From: Microcaldota archaeon
Lineage (GTDB): Archaea > Micrarchaeota > Micrarchaeia > Micrarchaeales > CABMGC01
Reading direction: 5' to 3'
Length of the DNA stretch: 32,522 bases
NCBI GenBank assembly: GCA_023270055.1
Contig: JAGDYB010000005.1
Location: forward strand, 15,636-48,157
Shown: in pieces, positions 8,704-15,745 of the stretch
Layout of the letters: each line of letters starts with the position of its first letter
How positions within the stretch are numbered: the first letter of the stretch is position 1
Position numbers and translations under genes: made by a program
Notes under the pieces: generated by a model
What the model saw: the letters and a program-made list of their open reading frames with translations, nothing else
Told to the model about the DNA's origin: nothing
The model's database searches: none

Positions 8704-8712
8704 TTTAAATAA
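8704..8712. promoter_or_regulatory. Shared TATA-like core between mscS and the amidohydrolase gene
   Basis: The 57-nt gap between the two divergent genes holds one AT-rich core, TTTAAATAA, nearly symmetric. Its centre is 27 nt from the MscS ATG on the minus strand and about 31 nt from the second ATG of the amidohydrolase on the plus strand. Both distances fit archaeal TATA boxes driving leaderless or nearly leaderless mRNAs. Confidence 0.55.
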
Positions 8713-8738
8713 TCACCTGTCGAAAAATGATTGATGCA

Positions 8739-10007
8739 ATGGACATACTGGTAAAAAATGCTGTCATAGTGACGCAGGACAGGAACAGGAAAATAGCAAA
8801 TGGGGACATTTACATAAGCGACGGAAGGATAGATGAAATAGGAAAGGATATAAGGGCAGACGCAGACATTGCACTAAAATCAAGAAGCCGGTTAATCGCT
8901 CTGCCGGGATTCATCAATACGCACGCACATATTGCAATGACGCCGCTGCGCGGAAAGGTTGACGATATTGAGTTGAGCCAGTTTCTTGACGCCACGTCAA
9001 GATTCGACAGCAGGAACAGTTACAAGAAAATCTATTATTCTGCAGTACTAGGCATACTCAGCATGATAAGAAGCGGCATCACGCATTTCGTTGACTTCTA
9101 CTATGGCGAAGACGCAATAGCAAAGGCGATTGAAGACATAGGATATAACGCGCACCTTGCCTGGGTGACGCTCGACAAGGACAAGACTACGCAGAAGGGC
9201 GACCCGATATCTAACGCTGAGCATTTCATTAAGCAATACAAGGGCAGCGGGAGTGTAAAGCCGATGGTGGCGGTGCAGGGAGTGTACGCAGCAGGCAAGG
9301 AAACGTTTGGCGCGGCCGCTGAGCTCGCAGACAAATATGATACGCTGACAACAGCGCACGTTGCTGAAACTTATTTTGAAGTTGTGCAACACTTCAGAAA
9401 GTACAGGAGAACACCATTGCAGTGGCTCAGCGACATTGGATTTGTGAATCGCAGGCTTATAGCAGTGCACTGCGTGTGGCTCAGTCGCAGCGAAATTGCA
9501 ATCGCTGCAAAGAAGGCGGGGGCCGTTTCGTACAATCCAACAAGCAACATGAAGCTCGCGTCAGGAATTGCACCGATAAGCAGACTCGTAAGCATGGGCG
9601 CAAACATTACGCTTGGCACGGACAGCGTTGCAAGCAACAACAGTCTAGATATGTTCAACGAGATGAAATACGGCTCGCTGCTGCAAAAGGTGAAGGAGGG
9701 CAATGCTAAGGTACTTGATGCACAGAGCATGCTTGACTTCGCTACCGTAAACGGCGCGAAAATACTTGGAGAGGGAGATGGTACAATAGAAGTGGGCAAA
9801 CCCGCAAACATTGTACTGCTCAACCCAGAACCGAACATGCTGCCGGTGCCGAAAGCAGGCGGCATTGTTAAGGACATAGTATATGCTGCCAACCCGGGAA
9901 ACGTAGCTGCAACCATAGTCAATGGGCAGCTGCTATACAATAACGGCTTTGCTGAATGGATTGAAAAACTGAGGGATGAAGCGCTAAAGTTCCTTGCACG
10001 CGGCTAG
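8739..10007 (+). CDS. MTA/S-adenosylhomocysteine deaminase-like amidohydrolase
   Basis: This 422-residue metal-dependent hydrolase belongs to the MtaD/AtzC-like branch that deaminates 5'-methylthioadenosine, S-adenosylhomocysteine or related adenosines. Metal and catalytic residues are visible: THAHIAM (H62, H64), TTAHVAET (H207, E210), AVHCVW (H244) and LGTDSVASNNSLDM (D295), with the family motif NPTSNMKLASG between the last two. I prefer the ATG at 8739 (MDILVKNA), the usual family N-terminus, over the in-frame ATG at 8727, which is only 19 nt from the TATA core. The stop codon overlaps the convergent radical SAM gene by 4 nt (CTAG). It could recycle products of radical SAM or methyltransferase enzymes. 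Confidence 0.87.
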   Translation: MDILVKNAVIVTQDRNRKIANGDIYISDGRIDEIGKDIRADADIALKSRSRLIALPGFINTHAHIAMTPLRGKVDDIELSQFLDATSRFDSRNSYKKIYYSAVLGILSMIRSGITHFVDFYYGEDAIAKAIEDIGYNAHLAWVTLDKDKTTQKGDPISNAEHFIKQYKGSGSVKPMVAVQGVYAAGKETFGAAAELADKYDTLTTAHVAETYFEVVQHFRKYRRTPLQWLSDIGFVNRRLIAVHCVWLSRSEIAIAAKKAGAVSYNPTSNMKLASGIAPISRLVSMGANITLGTDSVASNNSLDMFNEMKYGSLLQKVKEGNAKVLDAQSMLDFATVNGAKILGEGDGTIEVGKPANIVLLNPEPNMLPVPKAGGIVKDIVYAANPGNVAATIVNGQLLYNNGFAEWIEKLRDEALKFLARG

Positions 10008-11692
10008 TTTTCTTTTGCTACCATCTGCCACGATTCAAAATGCGTGTTGGACCCCACGCCGTAGCTCTTCACCTTTTCCACATCCAAACCCGCCTTCTTC
10101 GCGATGTGCTCTATCGTCTTGTACATTACCAATCCGCCGAGAGATATCAATGAAGATACGCCCGCCTTTACCACAAGATTCCTCGATTTCGTCTCCTTCC
10201 TCGCATCGCGCATGGCCATCTTGGCAAGGTGTCTGTATGCCGCGTAGTATACCGCAAGCATTGATGGAGTGAGCTCAGCGGTGAATGTCTTTGCCTTTAT
10301 CCTGCCCAATGGCATGTTGTACAGAGGGGTTACCGTGAACTCGAACGGCCTTCCATCCACAAAGGAATTGCTGAGCCTGTTTATTATTGCAACTGTATCC
10401 CAATTGTCTTCGTCAGTTTCGCCTGTTTGCCCAACCTGGACGGTGAAAGCCGGCCTCCAGAAGTATTTGGTCAAGTTGTAAACGCCGCGCCACACTATCT
10501 CCTGCCACGAGCCGTCAACCCCCACTCTAAGCGGCAGGGTTTTCGCAGGCATGTGCATTGCGGCAAGCCTCTCGCTTCCCGTTTCAAGCCCGACCTGTAT
10601 GCCTATCCAGTTGTTTGGGCCTGCTCTGCCTATTTCAGAAAGCTGCCGAATAAGGTCTGGATATGCTGAAGGTATTGAGATGCGCCCGTGCGTAGGGTTT
10701 GTCCTTCTTACTCCGGGTATTGCCATTATCGCCCTGAACAAATCCTTCAGAACCTCCTCGTTTGGCACGTAGTTCTGCAGATGCCTGTAGGCGAAGAATT
10801 CATCAGTGTGTATCCATGCATAATCGAAGCCACCGAGCTGGATATTGACCTTTATTTCCTCCACTATTTTTTCTATCGGATAATAGCGGAGCGGCCTAAG
10901 CGTAACTTCGCAGAAGTCACAGCCTATTCCGCAGCCGCGCATGATCTCGTTTAAGCTCTTAACAGAAGGCTTTACTATGTTTGGTATAGCATCAAGCGCT
11001 GGATAAAGCCCTGCTGCGCCGTTTCTGGATAGGAATTTTTCGTCATTTTTCGAATATCTGTGAAACGTCTCGTCAAACGAGGAATAGCCGTGGATAAACA
11101 TGTTCTTGTCAATGCTGTCTTCGGCAATCTGCTGAAAGAGCAAAGGCGCTACATCATCAGCTTCACCTTGAAAAAGGTAATCTATATTTCCCCGCTCCAC
11201 TTCTTCCCTCAGCAAAGTATATTCCCATACGCCGGGCCCGCCTACGAGCAGCTTCGCCTTCTTTCCCTTTCTCGCTGCATTAACCTTTTGTATCAGCTCT
11301 TCCCATTCCTTCTTGACCCACGCGTTCATTTCTGGGGTCTTGAAAAGTGCGTAATATGACATCGTGGTGGGCCCAAGGCCAAAAGGATCCATTGTAGATA
11401 TGCCTATTACCTCAGTGTCGTCCTTGACAAACTTGTCAAGATAATCCGGATGCGCAACGACAACATCGCCGGGCTTGTTTGCACCGAGCAATGCCGCCTC
11501 TATTTTTCTGAGTGCATAGGGCGCGTACTTAAGCTCCCCGGTCTTGGTAGCGGGCATGGGCTTTCCTCTAAGAAACTTGTATATTGATGAGGGTATGGTG
11601 TTTGAAGGTGCTGAAGGTAGAAAGTCCAGCAGCGGGAAATTTCTGTAGTCATATATAAGTGTATTATCCGATAACAGCACATATTTTACCAT
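10004..11692 (-). CDS. B12-binding-like radical SAM protein
   Basis: The 562-residue protein has an N-terminal Rossmann-like, B12-binding-style part (about residues 1-200, with VIGISTMDPFGLGPTT and LLVGGPGVWEY) and a radical SAM barrel. The cluster motif is C254, C258, C261 (RGCGIGCDFCEV), followed by IHTDEFFAYR and IQVGLETGSERL. A helical C-terminus (about 480-562) completes it. Architecture, length and the opening VLLSDNTLIYDYRNFPLLDFLP resemble, from memory, the archaeal group that contains the tetraether-lipid ring synthases (GrsA/GrsB); that assignment is inference. The DxHxxG cobalamin motif is not evident. I chose the ATG at 11692; a GTG at 11707 in frame would add five residues. No co-directional partner abuts it. 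Confidence 0.85.
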   Translation of the reverse strand: MVKYVLLSDNTLIYDYRNFPLLDFLPSAPSNTIPSSIYKFLRGKPMPATKTGELKYAPYALRKIEAALLGANKPGDVVVAHPDYLDKFVKDDTEVIGISTMDPFGLGPTTMSYYALFKTPEMNAWVKKEWEELIQKVNAARKGKKAKLLVGGPGVWEYTLLREEVERGNIDYLFQGEADDVAPLLFQQIAEDSIDKNMFIHGYSSFDETFHRYSKNDEKFLSRNGAAGLYPALDAIPNIVKPSVKSLNEIMRGCGIGCDFCEVTLRPLRYYPIEKIVEEIKVNIQLGGFDYAWIHTDEFFAYRHLQNYVPNEEVLKDLFRAIMAIPGVRRTNPTHGRISIPSAYPDLIRQLSEIGRAGPNNWIGIQVGLETGSERLAAMHMPAKTLPLRVGVDGSWQEIVWRGVYNLTKYFWRPAFTVQVGQTGETDEDNWDTVAIINRLSNSFVDGRPFEFTVTPLYNMPLGRIKAKTFTAELTPSMLAVYYAAYRHLAKMAMRDARKETKSRNLVVKAGVSSLISLGGLVMYKTIEHIAKKAGLDVEKVKSYGVGSNTHFESWQMVAKEN

Positions 11693-11891
11693 AATGTCAA
11701 GCCCCACAAATCTTGCTACTGCAATAAAAACGTTTTTGACATTTGATTTTATAATTAAGTTATAATCCTTAAGTAATAAGAAACATTTTTAAGTGTTTTC
11801 TTCGCCAAAAAAACTTTTAGTAACAAAATAATTTGCGTGTTAAAACACTTGCAACGGCAATATAATTCTGCAGTGTCCTGACTAGCTGTGC
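11693..11891. other. AT-rich intergenic region with a palindrome and a long inverted repeat
   Basis: No convincing coding sequence is present. A perfect 12-bp palindrome (AAAAACGTTTTT) lies at 11726-11737, 34-45 nt before the radical SAM start and overlapping a possible TATA box. TTATAAAAT-like sequence at 11747-11757 is a second TATA candidate. A 9-bp inverted repeat, AAGTGTTTT at 11791-11799 and AAAACACTT at 11842-11850, encloses 42 nt. T-rich runs on the minus strand may also end the transcript of the small membrane protein gene. Confidence 0.45.
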
Positions 11892-12173
11892 TCATTTCGT
11901 CTTGTGCCTTGCCCTGAACTGCAGGTATGCAATGCCATCTATTATCTTCTCGTAATGGGATATTCCGAAAATCATTAGGAAAAGCACCACCGAAAGCACG
12001 ACAACAGCTGAAAGCGCGATGTTGAGGAAAAACAAAATGTGTGAGAACGACGCGTAGTGTAGAGATACCAGCGTCACAAATGCCACCATGAAATCCAGAA
12101 ACAGCGAACCGTACGCTACCTTCTCGAATATACTTTTCATCTTCTTTGCCCTGAGGTAGTTTCTGTAAAGCAT
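11892..12173 (-). CDS. Small two-helix membrane protein of unknown function
   Basis: I do not recognise this 93-residue protein. It has a basic N-terminus (MLYRNYLRAKKMK), two hydrophobic segments at about residues 24-44 and 47-72, and a basic C-terminal tail ending RARHKTK. It has no signal peptide cleavage site and no cysteine or catalytic motif. The ATG is 27 nt from the centre of a strong TATA element (12196-12203), which argues for real, leaderless expression. It is separated from the radical SAM gene by about 200 nt, so it is probably a single-gene unit. Confidence 0.62.
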   Translation of the reverse strand: MLYRNYLRAKKMKSIFEKVAYGSLFLDFMVAFVTLVSLHYASFSHILFFLNIALSAVVVLSVVLFLMIFGISHYEKIIDGIAYLQFRARHKTK

Positions 12174-12195
12174 AAATAATTTTTTTTCTTAAGAG

Positions 12196-12203
12196 TATAT
12201 AAA
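12196..12203. promoter_or_regulatory. Shared TATA box for tRNA-Gly(GCC) and the 93-aa gene
   Basis: TATATAAA is centred 30 nt before the first base of tRNA-Gly on the plus strand. Read on the minus strand as TTTATATA, it is centred 27 nt before the ATG of the small membrane protein. No other good TATA candidate is present in the 56-nt gap between the two genes. Confidence 0.65.
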
Positions 12204-12229
12204 TCTTATTGAAGCAATATAGTAAATGT

Positions 12230-12302
12230 GCGATCGTAGTCTAGCCTGGTAGGACACAGCCTTGCCAAGGCTGAAGCCCGGGTTCAAATCCCGGCGTTCG
12301 CA
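12230..12302 (+). tRNA. tRNA-Gly(GCC)
   Basis: The 73-nt gene folds as a cloverleaf with acceptor GCGATCG/CGTTCGC, D stem GTCT/GGAC, anticodon stem CAGCC/GGCTG with loop TTGCCAA (anticodon GCC), a 4-nt variable loop and T stem CCGGG/CCCGG around TTCAAAT. The discriminator base is A73, as expected for archaeal tRNA-Gly, and no CCA is encoded. There is no intron. The acceptor stem has one mismatch, U5 opposite U68; its sister gene at 15543 has a normal U-A pair there. Confidence 0.96.
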
Positions 12303-12358
12303 CTTCTGCTTTTACCCTGTTTTGTTTTGACTTCTCATCAATAAAATCTGCAAGATAA

Positions 12359-12757
12359 TTATTGCACGATTTCCAAGCTCGAAGATGAAGGATCTATTTT
12401 TACCCTTTTTCCGCCGACCTGACCGTTGAAAAGATAGTCTTCTGAACTTGTGACAAGAGGTATGCCGCCCAATATGCAACCCGTGATAAGTATTGGCTCC
12501 GCGGATTTCACCACTATCGCCTTCGGGGCTACATTGTTTTTCGAAAGAGCATAAAGGACATACGAGCCGACAGTGCTACCACGCGTGCCTGGAACTACCA
12601 GCACCTTGCCTGCTATGCTCACTCCTTTTATATTAGAGTTTGGGTCTTTGACCACGCCAGTCTTTGGGTCGATATCTCCGAAGAATGATATGGGATTAAG
12701 CGAAACAACTGCCTCGCTCTCCGCTGCACCTTCCACTATAACCTTTATTTTAACCAT
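12359..12757 (-). CDS. Phosphomevalonate dehydratase, small subunit (aconitase X swivel domain)
   Basis: This 132-residue protein is the swivelling small domain of the aconitase-X type phosphomevalonate dehydratase. With the large subunit it removes water from mevalonate 5-phosphate to give trans-anhydromevalonate 5-phosphate in the archaeal mevalonate pathway. The marker is VPGTRGSTVGSYV (about residues 55-67), containing the serine that aconitase-like enzymes use near the substrate, plus ISFFGDIDPKTG and ITGCILGGIPLV. The ATG at 12757 is chosen because a GGTG sits 5 nt upstream and it lies 10 nt past the large-subunit stop; a longer frame to 12805 would overlap the large subunit. It is the last gene of the three-gene operon. 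Confidence 0.92.
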   Translation of the reverse strand: MVKIKVIVEGAAESEAVVSLNPISFFGDIDPKTGVVKDPNSNIKGVSIAGKVLVVPGTRGSTVGSYVLYALSKNNVAPKAIVVKSAEPILITGCILGGIPLVTSSEDYLFNGQVGGKRVKIDPSSSSLEIVQ

Positions 12758-12767
12758 AGCAACACCA

Positions 12768-13940
12768 TCATTTGCCAGTCGCAGCACGCACGAGCTCCTC
12801 GGCACTCATCGAGGCCACGCTTGTCCCGTGAACCCTTGAAAGGTAGAAGAATGACTTGCCTGAGTTCGTCGCTATGCTTTTGAACATGCTGCCGAGCGGC
12901 GCAACCACAGGGCACGTGTCTACTATAATCTCTACGCCATGCTTCATCAGGCGCTCTGCGACGCCTTCCTGCGCCGCAGCCTTGTAAACATCGCTTCCTG
13001 TTGTTATCCAGAACCTCTTCCCCTTGGAAACACTGCCGTAGCTCTCGAAATACTTGAGTATATCGCGCATGTCTTCGATGCTTGCGTGCGGGCAGCCAAC
13101 AAAATAAAGTTCGCTTGCCTGACCTATGCTCTTTTCCATGGATATGTCCTTTTCGCCTATTTTTATCTTTTCCAGGCCGGATGTGTCGGCGCGCTCCTTG
13201 GTGACTCCCTTGACAAAGGCCATACCCACGCTGCCGCTTGCAGCCATCGCAGCAAGCATTATCCTTAGCGCTGTATCGCCGACTTTTGGCATGCTTATGA
13301 ACGGGATGCCGTCCTTCACGAGCTCTCCTATCTTGAGCCCGAGCGCCCCAGCCATCGCGTCGTCAATCTTGCCCAGCTCAACGTCAATTTCCACTGAAGG
13401 CTTCCTGTTTTCGTCTATATGCAAGCCGGAGTAGTAAGTTTTTCCGACAAGCGCTGCAAGCACGGAAAGAGGACCTCCTTCCCTGTTCGTCCTCGCGCCT
13501 ACAACACTGTTCGCGTATATCACCGCGCTCGACTCGCCCCACGCAATGTGCTCTCCGTATGCGGGCATTTTTGAATAGTACGGCGTGCACGAAAGCGTTA
13601 TGTTGAATCCCATCTTCCTGAATGCATTTATTATGCGGAGTTGCTTCTCTGCAAAGCCTTCTGGCAGGGGTATGACCTCTTTCGTAGTGTCATAGCCTAT
13701 AGGATTTAGCGTTGCGTAAACTTTAGCCCTGGCGCCCTGGTTTGCCAGATCTTCAAGGAACTCCATGCCCGGATCGCCGATGTTGTTGTATGACAGGCCA
13801 GATGCGTGCGCATTCGTTATGCTTACAAGGCGCTCAGCACCCACGGCCTCACCAAGCTTCACAATTACCTGCATTGCCTTCTGGCTTGCCGCACCCTCCT
13901 CGCCATCATAGACCTTTTCCTCATCTTTTGTCAGATACAT
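12768..13940 (-). CDS. Phosphomevalonate dehydratase, large subunit (aconitase X)
   Basis: The 390-residue large subunit carries the active site and the iron-sulfur cluster of phosphomevalonate dehydratase. Three cysteines sit in conserved-looking places: C118 (SCTPYY), C283 (VGCPH) and C343 (DTCPVV), suitable as cluster ligands. Other aconitase-X features are NAHASGLSYNNIGDPG near residue 45, ANSVVGARTNREGG near 145-155 and RVHGTSVASM at the C-terminus. The ATG has GTGAT just upstream and begins 4 nt after the decarboxylase stop, so it is translated from the same mRNA. It acts between mevalonate kinase and the UbiD-type decarboxylase. Splitting into large and small subunits is the archaeal arrangement. 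Confidence 0.93.
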   Translation of the reverse strand: MYLTKDEEKVYDGEEGAASQKAMQVIVKLGEAVGAERLVSITNAHASGLSYNNIGDPGMEFLEDLANQGARAKVYATLNPIGYDTTKEVIPLPEGFAEKQLRIINAFRKMGFNITLSCTPYYSKMPAYGEHIAWGESSAVIYANSVVGARTNREGGPLSVLAALVGKTYYSGLHIDENRKPSVEIDVELGKIDDAMAGALGLKIGELVKDGIPFISMPKVGDTALRIMLAAMAASGSVGMAFVKGVTKERADTSGLEKIKIGEKDISMEKSIGQASELYFVGCPHASIEDMRDILKYFESYGSVSKGKRFWITTGSDVYKAAAQEGVAERLMKHGVEIIVDTCPVVAPLGSMFKSIATNSGKSFFYLSRVHGTSVASMSAEELVRAATGK

Positions 13941-13944
13941 GAAA

Positions 13945-15372
13945 TCACAAGTTCAGAGCCAATACCTTGTATCCGCGTACTGCGCTAATCTTTATGTCGC
14001 CAAAAATTGTAACCATGCCGTCAGCCAAATACTTGGAATAGCCCTTGATCCTTTTTTCTTTGAGCATAGCGTCAAGCTCCTCCTTTACCTCGCGTGGCAA
14101 CGGCTTGAGCTCTGGCAGCGCGCTTTTTCTATACTTATCGCGTTCCGCAAGCGGCGCAGTCGCGTCTATGCCGACCTTTGATGTTATGCCGTCCTTGGCA
14201 CTTGGGTCTAGGCTTGATCCCCTCGCCTCATTTATTATCACCATCTTGCTTGGCTGGAACCTTGTCGCTATCGCCCACTCTATTTCCTCCAGCTTGTCGA
14301 TGTCAACATCAGAATCAACAACTATGACATTTTTCAGGCTCGTATGCCCGGTGAATGCAGCAAGTATTGCGGTTTTCGCGTCGCCATCGGTGTTTTTCTC
14401 TATCGATATTGCGCAGTGCAGCCACATACCCCCGCCGCTCGTGAGCCTGACCTTCTTTACCTTTGGCACCACGCGCGAAACCATCTCGTATATCGCAGCT
14501 TCGCGCGGATATCCCATAAGCAGCTTGTGCTCCTCACCTCCGGGCAGTATCATGTTGAGCAACGGTTTTTTGCCCTCGTAGAACGCCTCAGCCTCGAAAA
14601 CTGGCTCTTCTCTTACAATGTCAGACGTGCTTGTGAGATCAACGAACGGGCCTTCCCTGGCCTTTTCTCTAAGTATCTTGCCTTCCACAACAACAGATGC
14701 ATCTGCAGGCACTGGTATGCCATACTTCGGCGTCATCGACACCGTGAATCCAGGCAACAGTTTTTCCGCGACGTCCATCTCGAAGACGCCATAGCTTGGG
14801 CTCATCGCGGCTGCGAGCTGTGCAACTGGATGCATGCCAACTACAAGCGCAACCTCCAGATCCTCGCCGCCCTTGTTCTTCTCCTTGAGCATAGTGTACA
14901 AGTTCCTCGGAACTATGCGCAACGCTGCTCTGCTGTCGCTCAGCAGGAGCATCCTGTGGAAGGAGGCATTTGATATATTGCCAAGCTTCGCGAATATCAC
15001 GCCTGAGGTGAGATACATGCCCGCATCATTAGGATAATACATTGCAAACGGCAGGTCTGAAAGCTTTGCGTCTGCTTTGCGCAGCTTGAATCTTGTCTCC
15101 TGCGCCTTGCCCGGCTTTTCTATCGCCTCAAGCAGTCTTTTGTATGCGGCAGTATCACCATCCACTCCAAGCGCAGACCAGAGCTCTTCCCTCCTAGTAA
15201 AAATGTTGCCCAAGAATTCGTACTTTGCATCCTTGAATTTAAGCTTGACAACATTCTTTCTCTCGTTTTCGGTCAGAAGCCTCGTTGGCTCGTATGCCCT
15301 GTCCACTATGCCAAGGCTTAGCGGCTTGCGCGACAGCGAGCTCGCATATTTTTCTAAGGAAAAATCACTCAT
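13945..15372 (-). CDS. Anhydromevalonate phosphate decarboxylase (UbiD family)
   Basis: This 475-residue UbiD-family protein would use prenylated FMN to decarboxylate trans-anhydromevalonate 5-phosphate to isopentenyl phosphate. UbiD features include VGMHPVAQLAAAMS, LPGGEEHKLLMGYPREAAIY (residues near 270-290), RVVPKVKKVRLTSGGGMWLHCAI and EEIEWAIATRFQPSKMVII, which carries the conserved Glu/Arg environment of the cofactor. Location directly upstream of both phosphomevalonate dehydratase subunits is what separates it from ubiquinone-type or aromatic decarboxylases. A TATA element at 15419-15426 lies about 50 nt before the ATG, giving a short leader with GGATGAT near the start. A perfect palindrome sits just upstream of that TATA. 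The UbiX needed to make the cofactor is not in the window. Confidence 0.92.
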   Translation of the reverse strand: MSDFSLEKYASSLSRKPLSLGIVDRAYEPTRLLTENERKNVVKLKFKDAKYEFLGNIFTRREELWSALGVDGDTAAYKRLLEAIEKPGKAQETRFKLRKADAKLSDLPFAMYYPNDAGMYLTSGVIFAKLGNISNASFHRMLLLSDSRAALRIVPRNLYTMLKEKNKGGEDLEVALVVGMHPVAQLAAAMSPSYGVFEMDVAEKLLPGFTVSMTPKYGIPVPADASVVVEGKILREKAREGPFVDLTSTSDIVREEPVFEAEAFYEGKKPLLNMILPGGEEHKLLMGYPREAAIYEMVSRVVPKVKKVRLTSGGGMWLHCAISIEKNTDGDAKTAILAAFTGHTSLKNVIVVDSDVDIDKLEEIEWAIATRFQPSKMVIINEARGSSLDPSAKDGITSKVGIDATAPLAERDKYRKSALPELKPLPREVKEELDAMLKEKRIKGYSKYLADGMVTIFGDIKISAVRGYKVLALNL

Positions 15373-15418
15373 GCTATCATCCGATCAGCAATAGTTTCAA
15401 TAATAGTTTGAACAATGG

Positions 15419-15449
15419 TTATATAATTTTTTAATCGCATACGATTAAA
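15419..15449 (-). promoter_or_regulatory. Promoter and palindromic candidate operator of the decarboxylase-dehydratase operon
   Basis: TTATATAA at 15419-15426 is the best TATA box, about 50 nt before the ATG. Three nucleotides upstream of it (minus-strand sense) begins a perfect 8-bp inverted repeat, TTTAATCG and CGATTAAA, separated by TATG (15430-15449). This is where an archaeal regulator could block or aid TFB/TBP binding. The core AATCGTATGC recurs before mevalonate kinase. Confidence 0.5.
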
Positions 15450-15542
15450 GACGAATGAGCAAGAATGTGGGCAATGCAAAACCTACAATGCATTTTATAA
15501 ATTTTATACATGTATATCTTAGCACTGCAGAAGATGTTGCAT

Positions 15543-15615
15543 GCGATCGTAGTCTAGCCTGGTAGGACTTTGGCCTTCCAAGCCAATGACCCGGGTTCAA
15601 ATCCCGGCGATCGCA
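15543..15615 (+). tRNA. tRNA-Gly(UCC)
   Basis: This 73-nt cloverleaf has perfectly paired acceptor GCGATCG/CGATCGC, D stem GTCT/GGAC, anticodon stem TTGGC/GCCAA with loop CTTCCAA (anticodon TCC), variable loop TGAC and T stem CCGGG/CCCGG. A73 follows and CCA is not encoded. Outside the anticodon arm and variable loop it is almost identical to the tRNA-Gly(GCC) gene 3.3 kb away, differing at position 68. AT-rich sequence with TATA-like TGTATATC at 15511-15518 lies about 28 nt upstream. It is divergent from the decarboxylase operon. Confidence 0.97.
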
Positions 15616-15745
15616 CTTGTGTTCTGCAATAGGCAGCGCCTATCGCACAAATGCTAAGGCTATATTCAAACTACACAGATACAATAGGAAACGAAAGACA
15701 AATTGTAAAATTACAAGCTCAAGCTGTCTTGCCTGCCCTAAACGC
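15616..15745. other. Spacer with a short hairpin after tRNA-Gly(UCC)
   Basis: No credible gene is seen. A compact hairpin, ATAGGC-AGC-GCCTAT at 15629-15643, lies 14 nt past the tRNA and could help end its transcript. A 69-codon frame (from 15617) crosses into the LamG gene on the other strand, is Lys/Arg/Cys-rich and looks spurious. Confidence 0.4.

Noticed and set aside
12230-15615. The two tRNA-Gly genes as the ends of an integrated element
   Set aside because: The near-identity is explained by their being isoacceptors; the DNA between holds core isoprenoid genes, and no integrase or broken tRNA copy is seen.
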